A stretch of DNA of 42,653 nucleotides from Domibacillus indicus (GCF_023715895.1 NZ_JAMBOO010000034.1:1-42653), one strand, 5' to 3'. Positions 34,763 through 42,653 are shown, numbered from the stretch's first letter. Notes: generated from the letters alone by a model not told the origin. Numbers and translations: made by a program.

Positions 34763-35237
34763 TTAGGACATTCCTTTGTGGCTACCTACATGCCCTGCCC
34801 TCTGCAAATACGTCCCTCCTTTCATCAAACTGTAAGCATGAAAAATTGCCTTTTTGCCAAAACGATCCCGTATTTGATCAATCGTTTCGTCTAAAATATG
34901 CTGTCTTTCATCCAGATCCAGCGGCGTAAACAAGTCGATTTGTTCGTGCCCCGCCGGCTGCAGCTTGCTGCAAACTACATGAATCTGACGTACTGGCTGT
35001 CCGTCCCAATATCTTTTAAACAGCCGAACAAAGTGCTCACACAGTTCAGCTGTTTTGTTTGTGCTTCGTGGAAGCAATATTTGATGCCGAAAGCCGCGGT
35101 CCTCAATATCCCGGCTGTAAGATATGCCAAGAGCAATCCCCGCTGCAGCAGCTCCATGCTGGCGCAAACGCATCGCAACATCCTCTGTCATTTCTTTAAT
35201 AACGATGATAATTTCACCTTCCTTACAAGTATGAGTA
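34763..35237 (-). pseudogene. UvrX-type Y-family DNA polymerase, C-terminal fragment
   Basis: The frame is open from 35237 to the stop at 34763; the first ATG is 35191. EMTEDVAMRLRQHG, GIALGISYSRD, HFVRLFKRYWDGQPVRQIHV and HAYSLMKGGTYLQRAGHVGS are the little-finger domain and tail of UvrX/YqjW-like UmuC proteins. The palm with its catalytic aspartates is absent, so it cannot polymerise DNA. Smaller pieces of the same gene lie at 22781 and 39288. Confidence 0.8.
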
Positions 35238-35241
35238 GCCT

Positions 35242-35275
35242 AAAAAAGCCCTAGATTCAAAAGATCTGGGGCTTT
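35242..35275 (-). terminator. Terminator of the phosphatase gene
   Basis: AAAGCCC and AGAT pair with ATCT and GGGCTTT; six T follow on the minus strand. Confidence 0.65.
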
Positions 35276-35297
35276 ACCAATGCAACATAATATGTTG

Positions 35298-35353
35298 AAG
35301 TGCACCTCTTAGAATAGACGTTGAAAACCGTTACTATTTTAGGGGGTGCACTT
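35298..35353. repeat. 56-bp imperfect palindrome
   Basis: AAGTGCACCTCTTAGAATAG faces CTATTTTAGGGGGTGCACTT (17 of 20 pair) over a 16-nt centre. It looks like abutted IS ends or a small MITE. It is not followed by a T run. Confidence 0.6.
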
Positions 35354-35388
35354 TAAAAGATATCAAGGGGTTATTTTTTGAAAAATTT

Positions 35389-35919
35389 TCAGCCCCAGAT
35401 TCTCCTTACGTAATAGGTATCCTTTTTTAATTTCACTTCGTAGACATCCGGATACGACAATTCTTTCCATTCTTTGAACCCATACATGCCGTCAATTCGT
35501 ATCAACAAAAGTCCCATCATATTGCTATGAGTGGATAGAACGGTGCCGTCGGTTGCTGCTTCAAGCACTTCCATTCCCCCTTTTGTTATTTCGCGGCTCG
35601 ATTCTCCGCCGGCCATTTTCAGGTCCATATCCCGAAAGGATTCTTTAAGACGTTCCAACCAATCTTTTATGTTTTTCGAAATCAACCTGTGCTCAGCAAG
35701 CCGATCGTCCATTTCTACCTGCAAGCCCAGGCTGTCTGCTGTTGGTTTGACGGATTGAATAGCCCGTGTGAACGGGCTGGAAATGATGTGCTTAATATTC
35801 CGCTTTTCAAAAAAGTGCATAAGCTCTTTCGCTTGTTCTTTTCCCTCTTCAGTCAATTCCGCATCCAGCTCTTTTCCTGTAGCTTGGCAATGCCTGACCA
35901 GATATACTGTTTTGTCCAT
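35389..35919 (-). CDS. Histidine phosphatase family protein
   Basis: A 176-residue protein; ATG 35919 follows TAGGAG. N-terminal YLVRHCQATG (RHG motif in the RHC form), SSPFTRAIQSVKPTA (second Arg), acidic LAEHRL and second histidine STHSNMMG. The phosphohistidine mechanism of phosphoglycerate-mutase-like phosphatases is expected; substrate unknown, probably a small phospho-metabolite. Its own terminator lies at 35242. Confidence 0.88.
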   Translation of the reverse strand: MDKTVYLVRHCQATGKELDAELTEEGKEQAKELMHFFEKRNIKHIISSPFTRAIQSVKPTADSLGLQVEMDDRLAEHRLISKNIKDWLERLKESFRDMDLKMAGGESSREITKGGMEVLEAATDGTVLSTHSNMMGLLLIRIDGMYGFKEWKELSYPDVYEVKLKKDTYYVRRIWG

Positions 35920-36008
35920 TTGGTTCGCTCCTAACTTCCTTTACTCACAACGTCATTACTTTTTTCGTTTTCACCATAAGTTTTAACGAAAAATCCTTCA
36001 GATTTAGA

Positions 36009-36197
36009 TCACTCTGTATATAGAATATCTTGAATATTTGAGTACCCTTCCTTTTCCAGCTCACCATATAGCCATTTTTTTGATTTGCCTACGTCGTTAA
36101 GGATTCCTTTGTTAATCTCTCCTTCGTCAATTAAGCCTATACCCTTTCCCCCCGTATCTGACTCCTTTAGGGGTCCTGCCGCATGCCCATCAAGCTA
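36009..36197 (-). pseudogene. Membrane-protein tail (DUF421/YetF-like) fragment
   Basis: The minus strand encodes GLIDEGEINKGILNDVGKSK, KWLYGELEKEGYSNIQDILY and stops. This resembles the soluble C-terminal domain of DUF421 proteins (LI.EG.I....L........L...LR..G...I.DV.YA). No start or membrane part is present. Confidence 0.45.
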
Positions 36198-36540
36198 AGT
36201 TAAAATCATAATCCAAACAAAAAATGCTATGTTTACCATAGGCAGTTTACGATAAAGGATGGCGTTTTTTTGATGAACTATTTCAGCTGAAATGATTTGA
36301 ACATTCAAGATTCAAAGCTCAACTATTGGTATACGATCTTTTAAATGCGAGTGAAGAAGATTTGCGAAAGCTCCAGCAATTTTGGGAAACTCTTAAAGAA
36401 GAATAAGACTAATTTAATCAAAAGACCTGATTGTCACTGAACATGATAGTCAAATGACTGCTGCTTAATGGTGTATTAAGAATGTAGAACTTGGATTTGA
36501 TGGTAAAACAGGAACAACACATTAGGCGGGAGAAATCTTT
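36198..36540. other. Stretch with an unrecognised open tail
   Basis: A frame without start at 36296-36406 encodes FKAQLLVYDLLNASEEDLRK and LQQFWETLKEE, helical, perhaps the end of a lost gene. Nothing else supported. Confidence 0.35.
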
Positions 36541-37140
36541 ATGAAAATTAAAACCGTAGGCACTTGGGATGATGAATTTTGGCAGGACGCGAACCCCCTT
36601 TATATGGAGGCATTTGGAGATAAGGGAGCCAAGCCGGTTAAGATTATCAAAAATATGTTTGCACAAGGAATTGCTGAGCTTCATGTGGCGTACAACGAGT
36701 CGGGAGCGGTTGTTATGGCTCTTACAGGGAAACTCGTATCTGACCGGGTGATGATCATCGACTATTTGGCTGTATCTGAAAAAGAGCGAGGTCATGGACT
36801 TGGCAAACACTTTGTTGATTACCTGCGAAAGAAAGTAGGTGATGAGGTGTATCAGAAATTAATTATTGAGGCTGAGTCAGAGGAAACACCAGATAATAGA
36901 AGACGTATCCACTTTTGGCAATCATGCGGCTTTCTTCTCACAGAGTATGTCCATCACTACATCTGGGTGCCGGAAACCTACCAGGCTATGTACCTTCCCC
37001 TCCTTGCTGATTCGAGGAAGGTAATGGGAGATGACGAGCTGGGCCGGGCTCTTCAGCTGCTCAACAACCGGCCGCGTAAGTGCCTGGGCTGGCGTACGCC
37101 ACACGAAGCGTTTATTGACGAAGTGTTGCACTTAAATTGA
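36541..37140 (+). CDS. GNAT acetyltransferase fused to an IS30 transposase tail
   Basis: A 199-residue reading frame from ATG 36541 (GCGGGAGAAATCTTT ahead, weak site). Residues 1 to about 170 are a GNAT fold: VAYNESGAVVMALTG, MIIDYLAVSEKERGHGLGKH (acetyl-CoA loop), FWQSCGFLLTEYVHHYIW. From about 171 the residues LNNRPRKCLGWRTPHEAFID and EVLHLN are the standard C-terminus of IS30-family transposases. An IS30 insertion plus deletion has replaced the last part of the acetyltransferase in frame. The acetyl-CoA site is intact, so it may still work. Confidence 0.8.
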   Translation: MKIKTVGTWDDEFWQDANPLYMEAFGDKGAKPVKIIKNMFAQGIAELHVAYNESGAVVMALTGKLVSDRVMIIDYLAVSEKERGHGLGKHFVDYLRKKVGDEVYQKLIIEAESEETPDNRRRIHFWQSCGFLLTEYVHHYIWVPETYQAMYLPLLADSRKVMGDDELGRALQLLNNRPRKCLGWRTPHEAFIDEVLHLN

Positions 37141-37308
37141 CAAATGATCCAATAAAAAAAGACCTTATTGATCCTGTGAGATTTTCTAACATGAAATTTT
37201 ATTTTATAAAGAAAAACAGAGCAGAAATTAGTATATAATGTAAAATTATCGCATCAAATTACGAAAATTGAACTTATTAACCATCATAATAAATCAGAGG
37301 ATACAAAT

Positions 37309-37740
37309 ATGGCTCATAATAACATCGTAAATAGTCTGGATATTCAAAATAAAAAACTCGACCACAAATCTCTTATCCCAACACCAAATGGGTTTGTGTT
37401 CAAATTTATAAAGAAAGATAACGATTTTGTTTATACATTTATTAAAGGTGAATTTCTAAAAAAAGTAGGACTTTCTCCTGCATGTATCGTTGGCAAAACC
37501 TTGCATGAGCTCTCCCGTGAAGATAAAGCGAATGAGAAATATCATTTTTATGAAACAGCCTGGAACGGCAGCATTATTAACTATGAAGAAAATGTAAATG
37601 GATTTCATTATCTCGCTTTATTAATTCCAGTAATGGCCGATTCACAGGTTATTGAAGTAACTGGTACTGCTATCGAGACTACAGAGCATCAGAAGAGTGC
37701 CCTCAAAATTCAAGAACTAGAGAAACTTTCATTTGGTGTG
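37309..37740 (+). pseudogene. PAS-domain protein, 3' truncated by tnpB element
   Basis: ATG 37309 (GAGGATACAAAT upstream). Residues 25-135 form a PAS fold: GFVFKFIKKDNDFVYTFIKG, IVGKTLHELSREDKA, FHYLALLIPV and the TGTAIETTEHQ closing strand. It then begins a helical linker (ALKIQELEKLS), where a kinase or cyclase output domain is expected, but runs into the tnpB 3' end (FGVAKQW..) and stops at 37782. A sensor without output. Confidence 0.75.
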
Positions 37741-38985
37741 GCTAAACAATGGCTAAGTCATGGATATTCCGGGAAGCATTGATGTCCGCGTTTTCGGAAT
37801 GACCGCACGAAACACAAATAAATACCGCTTGTGTTCGACGGTTTTCTTTCGCTGTATGTCCGCATGAGTGACACTTTTGGGAAGTGTAGTGAGGATCAAC
37901 AGCGATCACCTTCTTGCCGTACCACTTCGCTTTGTATTCCAGCATCGTGCGGAATTCCGACCAGGAAACTTCGCTGATTGCTTTGGATAATGTACGGTTC
38001 TTCAGCATGTTTGACACTTTCAGGTCCTCAATCCCGATGACATCGTGGTTTTTGATGATCTCGGTCGTGATTTTTTGCAAGTAATCAGTCCGTGCGTTCG
38101 CAATCTGTTCATGAATACGTGCCACTTTCATACGCTGTTTTTGTACATTTTTCGCTTCTGATAAAGGTTTTTTTTGCTGAATCGCCAGGCGCTGGCGGCG
38201 GGAAAGAACACGCTGTGCTTTGGCCAGCTTCTCTTCTAACGCTCTAAAAAATGTTGGATTTTTGTACACTTTCCCATTCGAGAGAATGGCAAAGTCTTTT
38301 AAGCCGACATCAATCCCAACAGTGGAATCTGTTTTGGGCAGGTCTTTCACCTCTGTTTCAACAAGCAAAGAAACTAAGTATTTGCCGGAGGGGTTTTTTC
38401 GTACCGTTGCGTTTAAAATGCGGCCTCGCACGTCACGGCTGTTCGCAAAACGAACCCACCCCAGCTTAGGCAGTTTCATGCGATTGCCTGCAATACTTAC
38501 CTCTGGAAGCTGGTTCTTTTTTTCAATATTTGTCGTGTAAGACTGAACCTTATTTTTCTTACTCTTAAATCGTGGAGCCTTGTTTTGCTTCTTGAGGAAA
38601 CGGCCAAATGAGTCTGCAAGATGTTTCAAGGATGACTGCAGGGAATGTGAGTCAACTTCTTGCAGCCAGCTTAATTCTTTCTTTAGCTGTGTAAGCTGGG
38701 AAGAACAGGCACTGTACGATAAGCCTTTTCCGGTTGTTTGATAGGTTTCGTTCCATAAGGAAAGGAAGCGGTTGAACACAAAACGCGAACAGCCGATGGT
38801 TTTCGCAATCCACCCTTCTTGTTCTTTGTTTGGATATAGGCGAAAGCGATAGGCTTTGTTAACCAGCATTCTACTCACCTCGTTTAGTAGATATAATACA
38901 AATTATACCAAAAGTAAGACAAAACTAAAAACGTTTGCTTCGCAAAACTGACATTCACCCCACCGCTTATTTCTAGGCTGCGCCC
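37735..38985 (-). mobile_element. IS200/IS605-type tnpB element lacking its right end
   Basis: tnpB reaches within about 10 bp of the PAS gene, so the usual structured right end and guide-RNA region after tnpB are missing. On the other side, hairpin TTTGC/GCAAA (38935-38947) and GTGGGGTGAATGTCAG (minus strand) look like a left end. The outer boundary near 38985 is uncertain. Confidence 0.6.
37742..38869 (-). CDS. tnpB: TnpB-family RNA-guided nuclease
   Basis: A 375-residue protein; ATG 38869 after GAGGTG is preferred to GTG 38878. RuvC residues in VGIDVGLKDFAIL (D), IGIEDLKVSNML (E) and NADINASRNI (D). Full zinc ribbon CHSCGH...CVSCGH. It ends only 7 residues after the last aspartate motif, shorter than usual, because the element's right end is deleted. 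The protein may be active, but its own guide RNA scaffold is gone. Confidence 0.88.
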   Translation of the reverse strand: MLVNKAYRFRLYPNKEQEGWIAKTIGCSRFVFNRFLSLWNETYQTTGKGLSYSACSSQLTQLKKELSWLQEVDSHSLQSSLKHLADSFGRFLKKQNKAPRFKSKKNKVQSYTTNIEKKNQLPEVSIAGNRMKLPKLGWVRFANSRDVRGRILNATVRKNPSGKYLVSLLVETEVKDLPKTDSTVGIDVGLKDFAILSNGKVYKNPTFFRALEEKLAKAQRVLSRRQRLAIQQKKPLSEAKNVQKQRMKVARIHEQIANARTDYLQKITTEIIKNHDVIGIEDLKVSNMLKNRTLSKAISEVSWSEFRTMLEYKAKWYGKKVIAVDPHYTSQKCHSCGHTAKENRRTQAVFICVSCGHSENADINASRNIHDLAIV

Positions 38986-39027
38986 TTGACGAAATGGAAG
39001 CGGGGGTACTCTTTCAGTAAAATCTGA

Positions 39028-39288
39028 TAGAGTGTGATAAATAAAAACACCTTTAAGTTGAAAAACGGGTATGTACTTACCTAAAAAACTAACTTGGAGG
39101 TGTTTTTTTCTATGGGGACAAGAGTCTGTTATCCAGTGGAAGTAAAAATGAAGGCTGTAAAAATGAGATTAGCTGGAGTGCCGGTCAAAGAAGTCTTAAA
39201 TGAGTTAAATATCCGAAACAAGACGCAGCTTAAACCATGAATGAAATGGTACAAATCAGGTGAACTTCACCGATTTGAACAGCCGGAA
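39028..39288 (+). mobile_element. IS3-family remnant (left end and orfA start)
   Basis: Matches the orfA end of the complete IS3 at 41115-42407: ATAAAAACACCTTTAAGTTG (39040s) and an orfA start at ATG 39112 (MGTRVCYPVEVKMKAVKMRL). A TGA replaces the tryptophan codon at 39239, and similarity ends at FEQPEK near 39288, where a polymerase fragment begins. Confidence 0.8.
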
Positions 39289-39360
39289 AAAGTGCTCACA
39301 CAGTTCAGCCGTCTGATTTGTACTTCTTTTGCAACAATATTTGATGCCTAAAGTCGCGTA
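39288..39360 (-). pseudogene. UvrX-type polymerase fragment
   Basis: Matches 35025-35100 (AAAAGTGCTCACACAGTTCAGC identical in part); the minus strand gives RDFRHQILL and AELCEH. A third piece of the same gene. Confidence 0.6.
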
Positions 39361-39485
39361 CATTGTTTCACAAACAGAGGCAGTCTGCCAGCCTAGGCCG
39401 ATTCTTTTTTATGCATAAAATACCGGATCTTCCTCATCCTACTGAAAAAGGGGCAATAGGTGATGTCATTTTAGCAGCAGGATGA

Positions 39486-39689
39486 AGCATTGTATTCAGA
39501 AAGCCGTTTTTATTGGTCTATTTATACAAGATGTTCTTTCTTGGCATACCATATTTCTCACCGCTACGGTGGAAGGGTTTAAAAGATGCATTTGATCGGC
39601 GGTCTTGGCGGAAATTAATGAAGCGGTCCTATGACAGCAAGCTACAAACGCTAAAAAAAGTAGAAGGAAGACAGTGGGTGAAAAAATGA
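39486..39689 (+). pseudogene. Spore germinant receptor A-subunit, C-terminal tail
   Basis: A frame without start: IVFRKPFLLVYLYKMFFLGI, PYFSPLRWKGLKDAFDR, ending VEGRQWVKK at TGA 39687-39689, which overlaps the next gene's ATG as ATGA. The last membrane helix then GIPYFSPL then basic tail is the pattern of GerAA/GerKA subunits. The bulk of the gene is lost. Confidence 0.6.
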
Positions 39690-40774
39690 AAAGGGAAGCA
39701 AGCATTTCAACCTGGCAGCTCTTTTTCTTTATGCTGCAGACCCATGTTGGTGTCGGAATTCTCTCTCTTCCATACGACGTGCATCAAGCCGCAGGGAAAG
39801 ACGGCTGGTTATCGATCCTGCTTGCGGGTTTTTTCATGCAATTAGGGATTATCGTGATTTGGATGCTGGCTTCCCGCTTTCCCAACAAGGCACTGCCTGA
39901 ATTTCTGCCGCTCATAGTCGGACGTGTGATCAGTGTACTTATTATAGCGCTTTATATGCTCTTCTTTTTCATGGTCGCCAGCCAGGTTTTAGCAGTTTTT
40001 CTTTCCATTACAGCAGACTGGGCATTTCCACGAACACCGTCCGTTGTTTTCGCCGTTATTATTACTGGGATTACGATCTATTTGATTCAGGAGGATATCA
40101 GGGTTATTGCTCGCTTTCACATAGTGGTGTCCTTTTTAATGGTTAGCGTGCTTGTAGTCTTTATTTTTATATGGAACCACTTGAATGTTTATTATTTACT
40201 GCCTATTGCATCTTCCGGTATCCAGGATATAGCAGCAGGAGCCCAGAAAGCGATTTTTTCATTAGCTGGAATCGAAATGCTGCTCTGGCTTTTTCCCTTT
40301 ACTCAGGCGAACAACAAAGGAAAATGGAAAGCTGCTGCAGGAGCAAGCCTGGTTGTCACGATTATTTATACATTGCTGACGCTTTGCGCATTTACCTATT
40401 TTAGCGAAGCTAAGCTAAAGCACGTCCCAGAACCAGTTATTTACATGCTTAGATCAATTGAACTGGGCATCGTAGAACGGCTGGATCTTATTTTTCTTAC
40501 TTTTTGGGCTGGTTTCTCCATTACTTCGTTTATGAACTACCTGTACTTAGCTGCAATGAGTGCAGCTAACATCACTAAAGCGAAGCACCATAAAACGGCT
40601 GTTTATATTTTCGGTCTTCTCATTATACCGCTGGCTGTTTATACGAGTAATGCCGAGTCGATCAAAATGCTTGGCGGCTTCATCAGCTCGGCCGCTCTTG
40701 GTTTTTTGTTTATCATTCCTTTATTTTTACTTGTTGTCGCCGTTATTATGCGAAAGCGAGAAGGTACAGGATGA
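39686..40774 (+). CDS. Spore germination permease, GerAB/GerKB type
   Basis: A 362-residue integral membrane protein; ATG 39686 overlaps the GerAA-like stop (ATGA) and gives the family start KREASISTWQLFFFMLQTHV, GVGILSLP. About ten membrane helices follow, e.g. VISVLIIALYMLFFFMVASQ and AVIITGITIYLIQ. These APC-superfamily subunits sit in the spore inner membrane and bind germinants such as L-alanine. Its partners are broken (A tail before, C start after), so the receptor is incomplete unless complemented in trans. Confidence 0.9.
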   Translation: MKREASISTWQLFFFMLQTHVGVGILSLPYDVHQAAGKDGWLSILLAGFFMQLGIIVIWMLASRFPNKALPEFLPLIVGRVISVLIIALYMLFFFMVASQVLAVFLSITADWAFPRTPSVVFAVIITGITIYLIQEDIRVIARFHIVVSFLMVSVLVVFIFIWNHLNVYYLLPIASSGIQDIAAGAQKAIFSLAGIEMLLWLFPFTQANNKGKWKAAAGASLVVTIIYTLLTLCAFTYFSEAKLKHVPEPVIYMLRSIELGIVERLDLIFLTFWAGFSITSFMNYLYLAAMSAANITKAKHHKTAVYIFGLLIIPLAVYTSNAESIKMLGGFISSAALGFLFIIPLFLLVVAVIMRKREGTG

Positions 40775-40833
40775 GAAAATGGTGGACTGTCGTTCCTCTT
40801 TGCCTTAGCAGCAGGAAAAGCACAGCAAAGGAG
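40771..40833 (+). pseudogene. Spore germinant receptor C-subunit start
   Basis: ATG 40771 overlaps the gerAB stop (ATGA). MRKWWTVVPLCLSSR is the start of a lipoprotein signal, as in GerAC, but the frame then leaves similarity and meets the LexA-like gene. Confidence 0.5.
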
Positions 40834-40841
40834 AATGGCCT

Positions 40842-41067
40842 ATGCTAAAAAAAACTGTCTATACACCAGGAAAAAAAGCTCCAGTTTATAGATGGCTATG
40901 TAAGTGCAAAAAAATATCCTCCGTCTATTCGTGAAATAGATGATGCGGTTGAGTTAAATTCTTGTTCAACCGTAAAGGGCCATCTTGATCGTTTAAAGGT
41001 GTCCGGATACGTAACCTGGGAACAGGGAAAGCCGCGGACATTGAACGTTATAAAAAAAGCACAATAA
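40842..41067 (+). pseudogene. LexA-like DNA-binding domain with one-base frameshift
   Basis: ATG 40842 follows AAAGGAG at 8 nt. As written the frame ends early (MLKKTVYTPGKKAP..). Removing one A from the A8 run at 40846-40853 gives 74 residues: MLKKLSIHQEKKLQFIDGYV, SAKKYPPSIREIDDAVELNS, STVKGHLDRLKVSGYV, the LexA winged helix. The LexA peptidase domain is not encoded; the stop is at 41065-41067. Either dead or expressed by slippage on the A run. Confidence 0.7.
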
Positions 41068-41158
41068 CTCCATTGAAATTAAATGCTTAATAGATAAAAG
41101 GAGCAACAACAGCATGAGGGACTGACCCCTGTCTGTGAGACAAGGATCAAAGCACCTT

Positions 41159-42007
41159 TTAAACAGCTAGCTGCCGGTACGCAACCGGCGGCTGGTTGTT
41201 TAATTTCGCTTGAATACGGATATGGTTATAGTAGTGAATATACCTTTCAACAGTTTGCACTACGATGGCCGTCGTAGTGCTTTCCAGGTTGTCGAGGTAG
41301 AACGTTTCAGACTTTAGTGAGGAATGAAACGATTCGATGGAGGCATTATCAGCGGGCGTCCCTTTACGGGACATGCTCATGATAATGCCTTTTTCTCTGA
41401 CTTTCTGCTGGTACGCATAAAATGTGTAAACGGATCCCTGATCACTATGAAGGATGCATTCTCCAAGCAGAGGAGGAAGCTGCGACAGGGTATCGAGCAC
41501 AAAGTTTGTATCCTGAAAGTCTCTGATCAAATACGCAATGATTTCGCCGTTATATAAATCCTGGATACTTGAAAGATACAGCGGTTTCTGCCCAAAAGGC
41601 AAGTACGTAATATCTGTGACAAGCTTTTGAAGGGGCTGACTTGCCTGAAAATTACCTTTTAAAAGATTGTCGGCAATATGATAAGGCTGTCCCGTCTGCC
41701 TGCGTTTCTTCACTCTCACCCGGCACTGCCAGCCATACTTCTGCATCACACGCTGCACCCTTTTATGATTTATAGGGATTTCCCGCTTTAATAAGGCAGT
41801 GATTTTACGGTAGCCATATCGAAATTTATTCTCCCGGCACAACGTGCCGATTTTTCGTTCAATCGCCTGCCTGGAAGTTTCTATCCGGCTCTTCTTCCTC
41901 CAGCGATAATAAGTAGATCTTGGTATGCCCAGATGACTGCAGATTTCCTTAATGGGCATCTCTTTTTTCAACTCATCAACTAATTCTACAGCTACTTCTG
42001 GTACCAC
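41159..42007 (-). CDS. IS3 transposase OrfB
   Basis: A DDE integrase; independent ATG at 42007 but normally made as an OrfAB fusion. HTH_21 part (FRYGYRKITALLKREI), D in LVTDITYLPF, D in ILHSDQGSVY, E in NASIESFHSSLKSE. The frame is open upstream to the A6G slip at 42028-42034. Confidence 0.92.
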   Translation of the reverse strand: MVPEVAVELVDELKKEMPIKEICSHLGIPRSTYYRWRKKSRIETSRQAIERKIGTLCRENKFRYGYRKITALLKREIPINHKRVQRVMQKYGWQCRVRVKKRRQTGQPYHIADNLLKGNFQASQPLQKLVTDITYLPFGQKPLYLSSIQDLYNGEIIAYLIRDFQDTNFVLDTLSQLPPLLGECILHSDQGSVYTFYAYQQKVREKGIIMSMSRKGTPADNASIESFHSSLKSETFYLDNLESTTTAIVVQTVERYIHYYNHIRIQAKLNNQPPVAYRQLAV

Positions 42008-42309
42008 TTCCTCTCCAATTCTTTGTACTTTTTTAAGACTTCAATCTGTTGTTTCAAAAAACGATTTTCTGTCTTCAGTTTCTCTGCTTCATTTTCACCT
42101 TCCGGTCCTTTCCCATAGGCATATTGCTTACCTACAGGCTGTTCAAACCGATAGGTTTCCTTGTTTTGATACCATTTCACCCACCTTATGAGTTGTGAAC
42201 GGTGCCTAATATTTAATTCCTGCATGACTTGATTGGCCGGAATCCCGGCTAATCGCATTTCCATTGCCTTCATTTTTATCTCTGTTGGATAGCTCACTCT
42301 TGTGCCCAC
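41992..42309 (-). CDS. IS3 transposase OrfA
   Basis: A 105-residue helix-turn-helix protein (MGTRVSYPTEIKMKAMEMRL) with C-terminal coiled coil (AEKLKTENRFLKQQIEVLKK). It overlaps orfB by 16 nt. A AAA AAG heptamer at 42028-42034 in the codons for LKK allows -1 frameshifting. TTGGAGGTG is its ribosome site. Confidence 0.92.
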   Translation of the reverse strand: MGTRVSYPTEIKMKAMEMRLAGIPANQVMQELNIRHRSQLIRWVKWYQNKETYRFEQPVGKQYAYGKGPEGENEAEKLKTENRFLKQQIEVLKKYKELERKWYQK

Positions 42310-42407
42310 AGAAAAACACCTCCAAGTTGTTTTTTTAGGTAATTACATACCCGTTTTTCAACTGAAAGGTGTTTTTATTTGTCTCACTCTATGGGGTCAG
42401 CCCCTGA

Positions 42408-42525
42408 AGACTGTTATTGCTCCTTCTTTTTTACTTTCTGTATTCCAAAAGTGAAATTGACATTCACTTAATCATGAATCATTTCAATTAGTTATAGAGA
42501 GGTAATCAAGTGAGGAAGAGTGTTT
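42408..42525. other. No gene seen
   Basis: AT-rich spacer between IS3 and the IS256-like end, with no supported feature. Confidence 0.5.
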
Positions 42526-42653
42526 GGGGACCGTCAATAATTTTGTGTAAATGGCGAATCCCTTTTCTTGCAGACTGTCATTTAATCAGTCGTTTTAAAC
42601 ATGGCTGCGAGCTCTGCGCGCGCCTGGTCAAAACCAATATGGCACCGCAAAGC
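42526..42653 (-). mobile_element. IS256-like element, transposase 3' end (cut by window edge)
   Basis: Tip GGGGACCGTCAATAATTTTG at 42526; the complement ACACAAAATTATTGACGG is typical of mutator/IS256 ends. On the minus strand a frame to the stop at 42582-42584 ends ..FDQARAELAAMFKTTD. Most of the element lies right of the window. Confidence 0.6.

Larger units (their letters stand above)
41115..42407 (-). mobile_element. Complete IS3-family element (second type)
   Basis: A 1293-bp element. Tips TGAGGGACTGACCCC (41115) and, inverted, TCAGGGGCTGACCCC (42407), followed by matching GTGAGACAA. Two overlapping reading frames with a slippery A6G. No target duplication is obvious. It differs from the IS3 at 22826. 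Confidence 0.9.

Noticed and set aside
35191-35191. ATG 35191 as the start of a real small gene
   Set aside because: Similarity to UvrX proteins continues upstream of it, so it is an internal methionine of a truncated gene.

Overview
The window looks like IS-rich accessory DNA (a large plasmid or genomic island) from an endospore-forming, low-GC Bacillaceae. Evidence: strong AGGAGG ribosome sites with ATG/GTG/TTG starts, a spore-germinant permease (GerAB type), an RsfA/YlbO-type sporulation regulator, S-layer-homology protein, XerS-type recombinase and IS families typical of Bacillus (IS3, IS200/IS605 tnpB-only, ISL3, IS1182, IS30 and IS256 remnants). No rRNA, tRNA, CRISPR array or recognisable replication initiator gene was seen.

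Layout. 1-7 kb: end of an IS3 copy, a Fic gene split by a tnpB element exactly inside its inhibitory motif, a truncated ArdC-like metallopeptidase, an unknown gene, and a threonine synthase. Four intergenic arrays of a 16-bp iteron (consensus AMAAGTATACCTAANC) lie between these genes. 7-10.8 kb: GNAT acetyltransferase, a secreted repeat protein, small unknown genes and an SLH protein. 10.8-12.6 kb: an IS3 remnant split by a TTAC-targeting tnpB element. 12.8-15.4 kb: soluble acyl-ACP desaturase, a small CxxC protein, and a PRPP synthetase paralogue that has lost a key catalytic lysine. 15.5-18.2 kb: a XerS-like tyrosine recombinase beside three dif-like sites. 18.2-22.6 kb: RsfA-like regulator, an unusual ribbon-helix-helix plus C2H2 protein (one intact, two decayed copies in the window), and a second copy of the zinc-less tnpB element. 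22.8-24.0 kb: complete IS3 copy, the same element and orientation as the one cut by the left edge, so 128-22825 has composite-transposon geometry.

24.6-32.8 kb is a redox/detoxification island on the minus strand: alpha/beta hydrolase, four intact short-chain dehydrogenases, one decayed one, an aldo/keto reductase and a MerR regulator. Four nearly identical MerR-type promoters (19-bp spacer, central dyad) precede the first SDR, the aldo/keto reductase operon, the large SDR and merR itself, so this reads as a self-contained MerR regulon enlarged by segment duplication.

32.8-42.6 kb is a graveyard: a dead ISL3 transposase, fragments of a UvrX-type Y-family polymerase, a phosphatase, a GNAT-IS30 chimera, a PAS protein truncated by a tnpB element, an intact gerAB between gerAA and gerAC remnants, a LexA-like wing-helix gene frameshifted in an A tract, a complete IS3 element and the edge of an IS256-like element. 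Protein functions are read from motifs by eye; no database search was possible.
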